This document shows, in pieces, positions 10,886 through 23,448 of a stretch of 64,000 bases of DNA; position 1 is the first letter of the stretch, and the number at the start of each line of letters is the position of its first letter. This stretch comes from Adenanthera pavonina. Taxonomy: Eukaryota; Streptophyta; Magnoliopsida; Fabales; Fabaceae. The DNA is taken from NCBI GenBank assembly GCA_026686845.1, contig JAIVEN010000012.1, positions 13,332,501-13,396,500 of the forward strand. Reading direction: 5' to 3'. A program made the position numbers and the translations under genes. The notes beneath the pieces are model-generated. The model had not been told where the DNA came from. It did no database searches and saw nothing but the letters and a program-made list of their open reading frames with translations.

Positions 10886-11159
10886 CGACCAACTTGCAGA
10901 TGTGCTTACCAAGGGATTACCTAGTGGTCTTTCAGAGCTTAATCCTCAAGCTTGGCATGGAGCATATCCATTAACCAACTTGAGGGGGGTGTTAAGTGTT
11001 AGTTATTTTAGTCTTTTATTCTAATTATTTTAGTCATTTCATTAGTCTTTTATGTCCTATATTGTAATTTTGTTTCCTAGAGTAGCCTTCCTTATCTATT
11101 AATACCCATGTATTTTGCCTCACTTTTTTTTTAATGAACCTACTTTGCCTCATTTAACA
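10886..11159 (+). mobile_element. Ty1/copia 3' relic: RNase H tail, PPT and LTR
   Basis: From 10,886 the plus strand encodes the end of a copia RNase H, DQLADVLTKGLPSGL, with a one-base shift before the LILKLGMEHIH tail. A purine tract ttgaggggggt follows at about 10,980-10,990. The LTR then starts TGTTAAGTG at 10,990 and plausibly ends TTTAACA at 11,159, with matched 6-bp ends TGTTAA/TTAACA and length 170 bp. The LTR includes repeated tattttagtc motifs. Upstream coding sequence and the 5' LTR are missing. The right LTR border is inferred from the inverted ends only. Confidence 0.8.
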
Positions 11160-11703
11160 TAATAGAAGTGAGAATTACATAGTTAATGTCCAATCACCTG
11201 TTTTACATTCAACCTCTTCAAGTCAAACTATATATATGCTTTTATTCATTCTCTGTATTCATTACAGGTGTTTCAGCCATGGATTCAAAGACTTGCATAA
11301 GTTAATTATAAGAACTTGATGTCAGGCTTTCTAGAACACAAAATCACAAGCAGGAGGAGGAAAGTTCTAGAAGACATTGGTGAACCAAAGACCAACAAAA
11401 ATTGATCTACTGTTTTTTGTCTCTTTGAAACCTAGCAGATATGAAAAATGAATATAAATAAGCATGTTGAGTTTACATACTTTAACAACATGAACTTATC
11501 ACATTCACATTCAATTGATGAAATTTCAAGTTGTTTGAGAGACATAATAAGAATTTAAACTGACACATGATAACATTGAGGAACCACAAAATACTTTTTT
11601 TCTGGACTCTGTTATCATGAGAAAAGCATCATATCTACACAAGATACTGTCATAATGAACTAACTATAAAAAATAAGTATAAATAGTGATAAAGCCATTT
11701 TAC
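11160..11703. other. Spacer, nothing recognised
   Basis: No ORF, repeat or RNA signature that I can support. It separates the copia LTR from the last visible exon of the minus-strand relic at 11,704-13,079. Confidence 0.6.
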
Positions 11704-13079
11704 CCTTAAAAGAGCCTGAAGATTAGTTGAAGGATTCTTCCCTGTACTTTTTCAGAGCCAAGAAATGCCATGATAAAAAAAGTTGTATACGTCACACCAC
11801 CAAACAATCCATAAGCAAGGACAGCAGCCAACCCAGTTTTGCAAGCTCTAAAGTCATTTTAGTTTAATCAATCTGATAAATTAAAAATATATAAGTTATA
11901 TAAATTTTATTTTGACAAGCATGCATACAAAGTTAAGATTTAGTTCTATTAAAATATTATCTCACCATTAGCGCTTCATATTAGCACCTTCTATAAGTTT
12001 CTTCTGTTCCAAACAAGTAACATGAAGATCACAAAGCCAATATCTTTAGTTTTCCAATTTTAACCTTTCATTGTTTCTTTTTTTTTTTTTAAATTCTAAA
12101 TTAGCATAAAATGAATTGCATTATTGTCAGCTAACAATGACTTGCTAATCAATAAAATGCAGTGTTTTAAGCTTGACCACAAGGGAGAAAACTCACCTTC
12201 TATTCGCTCCAAAACCCTTTGCCCTGCAAATCATACCAGAAAGCAGAAAATTAATGTTCTTTTTTGCTTTTTGACCTGAAAGAAAATTAAAAAGGGTGTA
12301 TTATTACCCTTGCTTCTATGTGAGATAGCTTATCTCTTCCCTCAGTTAAAACAAAACTATTTAATTAAAAAATAAAGCGTACTTAAGTTGTATAATTTCA
12401 ATCTTTCAATTTATTCATTGATTTCAATGTGGTCATTTAATTTTATTTTATTACAAACTAATTATTTTAATTTAACTTTGAAGTTGCATCTATAATCTAT
12501 TCATCTCTTAACCTTATTTACTGTTTTAAAGTTAATTTTAAATTTTTTTAGCATCTTTAAAATGATCCCTGAATTTTCTCGTATGTTCCTAGATGATATA
12601 AAAAAGGACTAATATCATTGAAATCAAAATTAAAAGTCAAGAAAAGGCAACAAAATGTATCAGGACAAAATTAATTAAAAAAAATTGTGCCAACAAAATA
12701 ACACTCCACTGCATAAACCAAGCAAAAAAAATAAAAAATAAATAAAAAATAAAACAGTTCGCATAATTAATATCACTCTAGCAGAAATGGATAGTAACAT
12801 TTAAAAGAGAAAGAAAAGGAGACTCAATTTCAGTTTCGTACTTGAGAATCTTCATTTTGAGGATAGTCCGCGTTCTCTACAGCTTGATTGAGGGAACACA
12901 GAGCAGAAAAGCTTGAATTTGAGGGTGTAAAATTGAATCCGAAAGGGCTTGTTATGAAGAGAGTAATGGCAGAGTGAAGACGATTGATATCGAAAATGTT
13001 GTTGTTGAAGGCAGGAAGTGGCGTCTCTTTGGTGGCGGAGGAAGGCCCAACGTGGAAGTGACAAGGCAATCCTCTTCAT
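11704..13079 (-). pseudogene. Broken multi-exon gene, putative plastid membrane protein
   Basis: Minus strand. A serine/leucine-rich N-terminal exon begins at ATG 13,079 (SLPRWAFLRHQRDATSC) and could be a transit peptide; a second open frame from 13,069 overlaps it. A 27-bp micro-exon at 12,197-12,223 (acceptor TGCAG, donor GTGAGT) encodes AKGFGANR. Exon 11,704-11,847 follows (acceptor TTTAG, donor GTAAAA) and splices in phase to give RACKTGLAAVLAYGLFGG, then VTYTTFFIMAFLGSEK, a hydrophobic segment. A one-base loss in an A run then shifts the frame; the other frame reads GKNPSTNLQALL, which resembles the continuation I recall from a conserved plant plastid membrane family of unknown function. 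The exon 1 to exon 2 joint is not in phase, and no downstream exons are seen, so it is probably dead and truncated. Confidence 0.55.
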
Positions 13080-16000
13080 CTTCCAAGCTTTTTGCCTTGG
13101 AGCTAAAATGTCATTCGCAATGACAAGAAATGAAATTTAGGTGGGTCCTTTTTAATTTTGAATAAATTATATCAAATTTTATTTGTTATATTGATATATT
13201 GATTATTAAATAACTTTTAATTTGTTTAAATTTTATGACATTTATTAAAAATATCCCTTTCACAGCTTATTCAAACATGTTGTGAAATGAAAGATATCAA
13301 ATTATAAGTAATAGCATTAGTCTTCATGAAAGGGTGAAATATGATATTATATTTGAGACCATGTAAATGTAAAAATATCCCTATGAAAAAGTTTTTTTAA
13401 TTTGGATATGAATTAGTGGGAGTTTAAAGTAGCAACTAAATATTATATGGTTTAAAAAAATCAAATTATAGCATCTTAAACCTTATTAAAGTTAAAGAAT
13501 TTTATATTTTATACAGCTATTTTAAAAATATAGAAAAAGGTTTGTATAATTTTAAGAAATTTGAAACAAAATATAATTTTATTTTTATGTTAATTTTGTG
13601 TAGCTTTCCATATTTTGCAATAAAGGCAACCGCAACATCTGAAATTGATAACACTTAATTTTTATATTTTTTATAAATTATCTATTAATGAAATTCTCAT
13701 ATTAACAGTGAGAATCTAAATTATATCCTTGAGAGATGTAAGTCTCGAATATTTAGTATTTTTAATGAAGAAATATGATCAAATTGAATTTAATTGGATA
13801 AAAATAATTTTCAAATTTGGTTATTTTTGGCACCATTTGACACCATATAGCATTAATTCTAATTACTCCTAGTTAATTTTTTATGTTATCACAAATGACC
13901 AAGAATAAAATTTCACTTCTAACTTCAGGGAAAAAAAACTGCTAAATTACCACATAAATTATAACAAATAGAGGGAAAGATCATGTAATTTAATAAAATA
14001 CAATATAAACATATAATTCACTTTTTATTTTTAGGTCCTAAAATAAAAGAAAATTCATATAATTTTAAAAAATAAAAAATAGAATATTTTTTAATATTTT
14101 TTGTGAATTGCAATGTACCAAAGGATTTAATCCTCAATTAATGAGACTTGGTTTTATGAATTTTCACTGATCAAGTTATTTGTTTTGGATACTTTATGAG
14201 CAGCAGAAATTTATTATGGTGAATTTGTGAGGAAGATGGGGTTGAAGTATATTGGATATGAAATTGATGCTAGGATATAATTTAAAGCACGATATATATA
14301 TATATATACATCACTAATTAAAGAAATTGAAAGCTCTCTAAATAAGATATCATCTTCATCATCCTCAGCCATTAGAACAAAATAATAAACTAATTGCATA
14401 TATAGAGAGAGAGAAGTATTGGTCCACGATTTCCTCCAATAATATACAAGAGAGTTACAGATATATCGATGATCAATGGTGTTGCCTAATTATAGTATCA
14501 TCATCATCATTAACATTATCATCATTATATTCTTAAAAACTATAGACTAATTATAACTATAGACTAATTATAGTATCATCATCATCATTATATTCTTAAA
14601 AACTATAGAGAGCCATCTGACTTATGAATAGTTCATAGACCCAGCTTATTGACAAATTCGCTGAAATTTCATCACTTTATCGGGCTTATTTGATTTCAAA
14701 TACAATGCAAAAGTTTTCACTATCATCAGTTATCATAATTTTGTCAAATATAAGTATTAAACAATGTTTTCATAATCCATAGAGATATTGAAGTAGATGA
14801 GGCACTAAAGGTTTAATCTAGACAAGTAGTAATTAAAATAATTATATATATATATAGAAAAATATATTTTTCTTAATTAAAGTTCATAATAAATTGAAAT
14901 AAAGTTACAAACCATCAATACGAAATCTTCATTTTATTTTCAAAGCATATACTCCAGTCCAACTTTTAACATTGTTTAACAATATTCTACACAAGATTAT
15001 GTGATACATTTTTTATCAATTAAAATTTATATATATATATACATCACTAATTAAAGAAATTGAAAGTTCTCTCAATAAGATATCATCTTCATCATCCTCA
15101 GCCATTAGAACAAAATAATAAACTAATTGCATATATAGAGAGAGAAGTATTGGTCCACGATTTCCTCCAATAATATACAAGGGAGGAGTTACAGATATAT
15201 TGATGATCAATGGTGTTGCCTAATTATAGTATCATCAACATCATTAACATTATCATCATTTTATTCTTAAAAACTATAGGGAGCCATCTGACTTATGAAT
15301 AGTTCATAGTTCTGGTTTATTGACAAATTGGCTGGAATTTCATAGTTTTATCGGGTTTATTGGCAAACTTGATTTCAAATACAATGCAAAAGTTTTAGGA
15401 TCATTAGTTATCATAATTTTACCAAATATAAGTATTAAATAATGTTTTCATAATCCATAGAGATATTGAAGTAGATGAGGCACTAATGGTTTAATTATCA
15501 TCTAATTAAGGTTAGATAAGTAGTGATTAAAATAATTTTATATATATAAAAAATATATTTTTCTTAATTAAAGTTTATAATAAATTGAAATAAAGTTTTA
15601 TATTAAAAAGAATAAAATATATAGACCTCCCATCAATACTATTGAAGTTACAAAGACCTCCCCTCATTATTATTGAAATTATAGAAATCTTCATTCTATT
15701 TTCAAAGCATACAGTCCAATTTTTAACATTGTTTAACAATATTCTATAAAAGATTATGTAATACATTTTTTATCAATTATAATTTATATTAAAATAAATT
15801 AAAATTATTAATTTACCCTTATAATCTAAAAATCTCTAATTTATATCCTACAAAATCAAAACAAATTTAAGATATTTATAAAATGTATTTTCTATTGATT
15901 TGATATTAAAAATAAAAAATATTTAATAAATAATTTTAAATAATTCATTATAGTAATATTTGAAAAAAGCATTTGAGAATATTAATTACAAATTGATAAA

Positions 16001-17640
16001 ATAAGAATATATTAAACCAATCAATATAAATGTTCATTATAGTATTAAGTTCTACACAAATGCAATGATTTTATTCTAGTTAAAAATTAAAAAGTAAAAA
16101 AAATTGTTGGAAACATTCCTAAATAAATATTTATGTTAAAGAGGATATTTTTATTAAAAAATATTAAATTTTGACTATTTAGTGGATCAAAGTGAAATTT
16201 TGAAAATAGATAAATATGTATAATGTAATAACTTTTGAGTAAAGGGTGGTTTGTATATGTTTCCAAAATAAAAGGAAGATATCTATAATTTAGTCAAGGG
16301 GATGGATGTTACAGGATTTTATTTTATTAAAAATAATAAGTATGAAATGGAATAAATTAAAAATAAACATATCAACAAAATATTAATAACATTTGTTTAA
16401 GTAAACTCTTCAAGTGAAATTTTAACATATTAATATCAACATGACTAAATTAACATCGTAAACTAAATAATACGAATTTATCAATCCATCATCTATTATA
16501 AAAACTTGATTAACTTAAGTATTAACATTTTTGGGGTCACTTATCATAATTTTGTCACATATAAGTATTAACCAATGTTAATCGAGGCGAATAGATTTTG
16601 ATAAAGGTTTAATCATATTCTGATTAAGATCAAATTGATAGTAATTATAATAATATATATGGGAAAAAAACTTAGGCTGCCAAAAACTTTTCTAATTTTT
16701 TCATAATTGAAGTTTATAATCTAGGAATGAATTGAAATACAGCTATATATTAAAAAAAAGTAAACTCAGTATTTATTGAAATTATATAAGCATCCCTCAA
16801 CATTATTGAAATTATGTAAACCTCCCATCTATTTGCAAAACATAACACTTTTTAGTCCAATTTTTAATACTGTTTAAGAATATTCTATTAAAAATTTTGT
16901 AATACCTTTTTTATCAATTAAAATTTATAGTAAAATGATTTAAAATTATCAATTTACCCTTATAATATAAAATCTCTAATTTCTATCCAACAAAATCTAA
17001 CTAAATGTAAAACATTTATAAAATATATTTCTATTGTTTTGATATTAAAAATCTAAAAATATTAAATGCATTTGAAACTAAATAATTTTAAAATCCAAAA
17101 TAATTTCTATCCAACAAAATCTAAATAATTTTAAATAATACATTGTAGTAATATTTAAATAAATACATTTGAAACTATCAAATTAAAATTTAATAAAATA
17201 AAAATATGTTAAATCAACCAATATAAATAAAACATAAAATAAATGTAAGATATTAGTATTTACAAACCAATAATATACGCTACAGTAATATTTAAATAAA
17301 ACATAAAATAAATGTAAGACATTACTGTTTATAAACTAATAATGCGACTTATCTTATACTCCATGGAAATACACAAATTTCATTGTACTTGAAAATTAAA
17401 AAGTTAAAAAAAAGTTGAAAATGTTCCTAAATAAATAATTATGTTAAAGAGGGATATTTTGATAAAGAAAAATATTTAATGTTGTGAGCTAACGTTTTAT
17501 TGACTATTTAGTGGATCGAAATGGAATCATAAAAATAGATGGATCTAACATAACTTTTAATATAAGGGGTATGTTTTTAAAATAGAGGGAAGATATTTAT
17601 AAAATATTGCCATTATCCTACAGTTTTATTTGGACAAAGT
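13080..17640. repeat. AT-rich spacer shared with 30,861-32,563
   Basis: Very AT-rich, no supported gene. Many segments recur: the block near 13,930-14,040 matches 30,885-30,975; the phrase gagatattgaagtagatgagg recurs around 14,780, 15,460 and 31,040; gtttccaaaatag-type sentences recur near 16,260, 17,570, 27,120 and 32,563. It behaves like the inter-unit spacer of the segmental duplication array. A tandem duplication sits at 14,300-15,790. Confidence 0.7.
14300..15790. repeat. 733-bp direct tandem duplication
   Basis: acatcactaattaaagaaat starts at 14,308 and again at 15,041, and the two units stay alignable to atacattttttatcaatta at each end. Each unit carries on the minus strand an ATG (14,372 and 15,105) opening MAEDDEDDILFRELSIS or its L-for-F variant, so that ORF was doubled with the unit. 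(ATC)n runs differ in length between units. Confidence 0.9.
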
Positions 17641-17830
17641 CTCAATTACTAATTGCAGCTTTATTAGGACAAAGTCTCTCTTCTGGATTACTAACCAGAT
17701 ATCTTAAGTCAATAGACTAAAGATATATCTGCATCCTCATCTTTTAATATCTATAATGCTCTCCACTAAAACCAGGAGGCTTGTTGGTGTTGGTTTCTTC
17801 AGGAAGAATATTTTCTCCAAAGTTAGCCAT
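17640..17830 (-). pseudogene. Truncated gag of the Sirevirus-type relic
   Basis: Begins 41 bases after the primer binding site. MANFGENILP...PPGFSGEHYRY is followed by an in-frame TAA where copia Gag proteins carry the conserved Trp, and then KMRMQIYL and another stop. About 60 codons are recognisable. Non-functional. Confidence 0.65.
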
Positions 17831-17884
17831 TGATTCTTCTGGATTGTTAGATCCTTCAGTTGGGAGTTAAGCTCTGATACTACT

Positions 17885-19371
17885 TGTTAGGTTTTCTGGC
17901 TTCCCAAAAAGGGACTGAATTAAGAAGTTTAAAATTTTCTACAAAATTGTAAGAGAATAATGAAAGTAAAAGTTGCAGAAAACAGAGTGTATAATATAAA
18001 AGAGCAGTTTGCAAGGTAGAGGAAGGGAGGACACAAAGATTTATCCTGATTTAGTCTACTCCTTTTAACCTATATCCAATTCTCTAGCCACCACTTAAGA
18101 TTTTCCACTATCTTGTAAGTAGTCAATGGACTCCTTGCAATACCACAGTATAACCTTGTGTTTTATTATAAAAGCTTACAAAATTTCACTCTAACACTCT
18201 AACTAAGTGTTTTCCAAATTCCTTGTGAAATTTTTTCACAAGAAAATTTTTCTTCTAGATGAAGAAGAGATTGATCACAATAATAAAAACTCTAGAGTAA
18301 ATGTGATAGTTAAAGTGCAATAAATAAAACGAGAGTGAGTGGAGGGCTTCGTTTAATGATTTTGACAGAGTTTCAGTATATATAGTATAAAATTATTACC
18401 CATAATTTCAAATGAAGTTCTATTATAAATTTATGTCTTAACTATACGTTAGACACAAGATCTAGCCGTTAGAGACATTATCCAACAGTTACTCTGTAAA
18501 ACTAACCATTTACCAACCGTGTTTAATGTGTCTGACACTCTGAAATTTGAATTTTGAGGTGTCAATAGATGAATTTCACAGAAATCATAAGTTAAAGACT
18601 TTAAGGTTGAACTTCCAAAATTTGTTTGTTTAAAAGTGAAATTCGAATTTTGGTTTTAACAAATATTTCTTATGTTAAGACATATAAACTTTCAAGTTAA
18701 AAGTGTATCTGTTGAGTGTGAACAGTTATTTCATATTACTATAGTACACTCGAAGTTTAAATTTTAGAGATTCAAAATTCATCTGTCAGTGAGCAACTCA
18801 ATATGACACAAGGGTTCCATTTTTCGAAATTTGAATTTTGAGATTTCAAAATTTGTCTATCAGAGAGACATCTAATCAGACTTTTAACTTTGAAAACTAA
18901 AATTTTTCTGTCAGTGGGATTAACTTTGAACTCTTTTTGCACTCTGATATTATACATACTTTGACATAGTTTCAGACAAATTTTTCAGTTTTTACAAATT
19001 ATGATTGACTTGAAATTCGAATTCTAATTACCTGATATTCGTTTGTCAGAGATAACATCTCTATAACTTTGAATTTCAGTTACCAAATTTGAATTTTCAA
19101 CTACGTATACGGAGTTTAACAGTTCAAAATTCATCTGATAGTCACTGTTTTTCAAATTTAGCATGAATTAATATAGAGTAATTGAAAAACACATTTAAAA
19201 CTAGTGAGAGTGAAATCAAAGCCTTTTATTCTATGAATACAGTGAAAAATCATACAAATTAATATTTTACTCATTTTTTCTTGAATTTCTTCACTTGAAT
19301 ACTTTCATACTCCTTTGATATTTTCTTTTAAACTCTAGTTATTTAGAATCATCAAAATAATTAATTCAACA
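17885..19371 (-). repeat. 5' LTR of the 17.6-19.4 kb relic
   Basis: Terminal TGTTGAA...CTAACA ends support LTR borders. Inside, 18,520-19,170 is filled with short repeats alternating gaatttgaattttga and attcatctgtcag, diverged versions of the motif field in the other Sirevirus LTR. A duplicated tttattnggacaaagtctc segment at 17,633-17,690 lies outside it, in gag. Confidence 0.75.
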
Positions 19372-20904
19372 ACAAGTACCAAATGGAATAAATTGGAAAG
19401 AAATATTAAATCTCAACATATTTAATAACACAAGTTTAAGCAACAATTTCATGACTTAATGAATAAATATTTGAAGTTATTATAATATTTATACTATAAT
19501 TGTACATATAAATAATCACTATTATGAATGAACAGTACGTTCTTTTAAATATATATTACATAATATATATATATATTTTTTAAAGCAAACTTCGTAATTT
19601 TTTGAATTGAAATAGGACTATATATTAAAAGAAGTAATATATATTTACAAGAATGCTTTCTATTTTAAAAAATATATATATTGATCTCAGAATTAGACCT
19701 GCTTTCTATTTTTAAAAAAATAATTAAATAATTCAATTTTTAACCTCAGAATATTCCATAATACTTTTTTTATTAATTAATACTATAAACTTAAAGTTGA
19801 TTTCTATCCAACAAAATTTAAATAAATTTAAAATATTTATAAAATCCATTTTCTATTAATTTGATATTTATTAAATAATTTTAAATAATTAATTCTAGGA
19901 ATATTTAAATAAATACATTTGAAAATATTAAATTAAAAATTAATATAATAAAAATACGTTAAACCAGTATAAATAAAACATAAAATAAATGTGATACCTG
20001 CGATTTATCATGCACATATTTTATTTTGGTTGAAAATTAAAAATTAAAAATTTTTTTGATAGAGTTGACAGTTTTTTTGATTGTTTGATAGATCATTAAT
20101 CTTGAAAATAAATTATCTGCATTTTTAATCCAACTTTTTAATCCAAGAGGTGTTTTTTTATGCTTCCAAAAATTCAAAGAATTTTACTCTCATCCAAAAT
20201 ATAATAAATTAAAAAGAAAAAATCTACAAAACATTATAATAAATAGAAATGGGGAAAAGTACTCCATAAGACCCAAAAATGCCCCATGTGAGCCCCATTA
20301 GACTAATTTCTATCCAAAATCTAAATAAATTTAAAATATTTATCGTCTATGACCTAATATTAAGTTTAGATTAAATTATCAATTTCTAAAAGTATTAACC
20401 AAAACGGATATTTTTAGTCATATCAATTTGCAACTTAAAATAACCTAAAACAACTTAAATAAATTCAAAATATTTATAAAATATATTTTCTATTGGTCTG
20501 AAATTAAAAATATAAAATATATAAAATATTTTTAAATGATTTAATATAGTAATATTTAAATAAATATTAAATTAAATAAATACAATTAAATATTTAAATA
20601 AATAATTTTAAAATATTAAATTAAAATGAAATCTTGAAAATGGGAGAGCTGTATATGGGGTCATAGAATTTTACTCTTCTTAATAAGTACCAAATGGAAT
20701 AAATTGGAAAGAAAGATTAAATCTCAACAGATTTAATAATATAAGTCATGACTGAATGAATAAATATTTAAAATTATTATAAATATTTTATGATTTATTT
20801 TAATATTTATACTATAATTATACTTATAAATAATTACTATTATGAATGAAAAAGTATCAGCAATTGACAGCAAGATTAAAAGAAAATTTTACAATCCACC
20901 ATCT
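19372..20904. repeat. AT-rich spacer with internal duplication
   Basis: No supported gene. 19,374-19,560 (aagtaccaaatggaataaat onwards) recurs at 20,684-20,850 with differences, suggesting that the Sirevirus relic inserted next to one of two spacer copies. The rest repeats motifs of 16,900-17,350 and 31,800-32,500. Confidence 0.65.
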
Positions 20905-22321
20905 ACTTAAAAATATATACAAACACACACGTGTGGCATGTGTGAGATATATATATATATATATGGCATGTATGAGATATACATAGATACATGATATCCT
21001 TGGCAAACTAAACTGTCAATTTCTCCTGCAGGAAAAAAAAAAGTTAATATGAGACTTGTACCATGATTTTTATAGTTTTCCTCATTTTTTTCCCTTTCCT
21101 CATTATCCAAATATAGTAGCATTGAGCGTGGCATATTGAAAGATATACAAGAGAATTTATTGATTGTATTCAAGTGAAACTATTTCATCCTAATTAATTC
21201 AGACCTTGAATTGGTTAAAATTGTCGGTTCCAATCTCACAATGAAAAAAATTAAAAGATAATATTAATAGATATAAGAAATTGACTTTGTCAAGTAATTG
21301 AATAAAATAAGGTGATACTTCAATATCTCGAACATCCAAAGTCATTGAATCGTGGCCTAATCCTCTTTGCCATCTCCAGTTCCCACCTCATCAAATTTGA
21401 GTTCATGAGTAGATCTCAGGCAAACTGATTGACAGCAACAAAAAGAAGAGATTCTAACTTCTACTATATATATATATATAAGAACGAGGCTACCAGATTT
21501 TTTCTATGTATCATCAATTCATGTTATGAAATTTAAAACAAATACCCAAGAAAAAAAATTATAATGCTCTGTTTTATTAAGGAATATAATTTAAATCAAT
21601 CCTGGACCCAATTTAATTTACAGCAATTCAAGTTAATTAGGATCTAATGCTGGAGCTAGTTTACACTGTCGTATATATATGTGGTCTAATCTTTTTTATT
21701 CCATTTTCTAATCCAAATTACCAAGGATTCCAAGTTTGGCCCCCTCCCCCCCCAAAAAAAAAAGGATTCAAGTTATATAAATATCACTTAGTCAAGCCAG
21801 AAAACAAGAATTAAAGAGTTATAAATATCACTTACTCAAGCCAAGAAACAAAAATTAAAGAAATATTGGAAGAATCTTGAAGAGTTACCTTGCGTAGAAT
21901 ATTGGAATCTAAGGATTGACTTACTGGATCATAGCTAATAATGATTTTACTCCCCGCAAGATCATATGTCAAGAGCTTAGTATACAATGGATGTACACAA
22001 CTTAAAAGGTATAAATAAGATAGTTATCAGCAATCACTTAGAATGACTATTATTCTTTTTATTTGATTTGCTCACATTATATAACTTTTGTAGCACTCAA
22101 CTTACATTATTGAAATTGAAACAGAGAGTTTGAGGTTTCCTAAACTCTCTGTTTCTCTCTGTTTCCTGCACTAATCAGACTAATTTGAGGGAAGATCGAC
22201 TTGGAACAATATGCTTTGCTGGCAAGTAAGCCCAGCAGGAAGAAGTCATAGCTGCTACTGCTCTCTTCTTAGTCTGCTCAAAAGGAAAGTAGAGTAGAAA
22301 GAAATGGAATATATCAGTAAA

Positions 22322-22720
22322 TCAACCATGCATGTTTAATTGATTCTCATTGCATGAAAATAATGATCCTTTAACCAGTCCAGCATGGCTACAGGCACAT
22401 AGAACTCCTATCATTGTGACAAGATCTGGTTGTACTCCAGAATGCAACATTTTCCTGAAAAAATTTCGAGAGCCTCTACCATAGTCTTTTGTGCATTCCC
22501 CAAAATCATGGCATTCCATGGGACTTTGTCCCTTTCCACCATATGTACCATCTTCCACCAATCCCCATTTCATATGCATGTCAATGAGAGAATTTCCCAC
22601 AAAAATATCCGGCTCTCCTATTAAGTGGAATCGAAGCCCATGCTTTACAATGACATTCCATGAGCATCAATCGACCTTATTCTGGATAAATATTTCTGAG
22701 GAAAACTGGGTCTTAAGAAC
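22322..22720 (-). pseudogene. PPR protein relic (SLO2-like), copy C
   Basis: The best preserved copy: the minus ORF at 22,322-22,600 (92 aa) reads NSLIDMHMKWGLVEDG near its start and FFRKMLHSGVQPDLVTMIG then VLCACSHAGLV at its end. These are two consecutive PPR motifs with the GVQPD turn and the usual ACSHAG helix, in the order found late in SLO2-type proteins. The middle (GTYGGKGQSPMECHDFGECTK) is frame-shifted sequence where a VSWNAMI motif is expected. Upstream, 22,640-22,720 carries decayed earlier motifs. It was an organelle RNA-binding protein gene; this piece cannot be functional. Confidence 0.85.
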
Positions 22721-23448
22721 TCAAGCATGAATGCGATGTGTAAAGTCCAAATTTTCACATATATGCATGGTGAGCTAAGCCTCCATATATCATCCAAATT
22801 TCCAATTCCATCATATACATATACAAACTGGGTCTTAATGACTCATGCATTGAGCTTTAAACAAATAATTTCAGAGAATTATGGATATACAATGAATGAA
22901 CTCAGATTTTCCCTACCTCACAAAAGATTAACTAGATTGGAAGAAAAGCCCTCACAAAAGATTAACTAGATTGGAAGAAAAGCCAATTGTTCATAAGAGA
23001 TGAGGTTTCAAAATCTATGAGGCAGCATAAGAAATATATAGAAATTCAAGCTAACTTTTGACTTACTTGATGAGTGGAAAGGAAAAATACATCTGGATCA
23101 TCCAAATATCATCCAAATTTCCAATTCCATTTAAGCTTTTTAATGCTTCGTAAGTTTGAATTTTTTTGGGCCATATGGACACGATTTTGCTGGAAAAATG
23201 ATGGGGAGAGACTTGGGAGGGAGGATCCTCTTTTGACATGCCTTTTTTTTCACATTAATTTTAAAATAATTAGATTTTTTGTTATGATTTTTTTAATAAT
23301 TTTAATTAAAATAAATAAATTTATTATTCATTTTATTTTTATAAAAATTATAAAATATCAACATAAATTTTTTCAATTACAGATTTTTTTTCACTTTAAC
23401 AGTAATCATCATTAATATATCAATCTATTAATATATAATATAATATAA

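Larger units (their letters stand above)
17640..19371 (-). mobile_element. Sirevirus-type Ty1/copia relic: 5' LTR, PBS, start of gag
   Basis: Minus-strand element. The LTR spans 19,371 down to 17,885 (about 1,487 bp), begins TGTTGAATTAA and ends CCTAACA. Two bases later lies a primer binding site resembling the initiator Met tRNA complement (17,882-17,871, TAGTATCAGAGC). Gag starts with ATG at 17,830 reading MANFGENILPEETNTNKPP, then GFSGEHYRY, but has stops within 30 codons. Everything past about 17,640 is replaced by AT-rich spacer. The LTR edge tttgatgattc resembles the LTR at 56,828-57,742, indicating a related family. The 3' half is missing. Confidence 0.8.
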
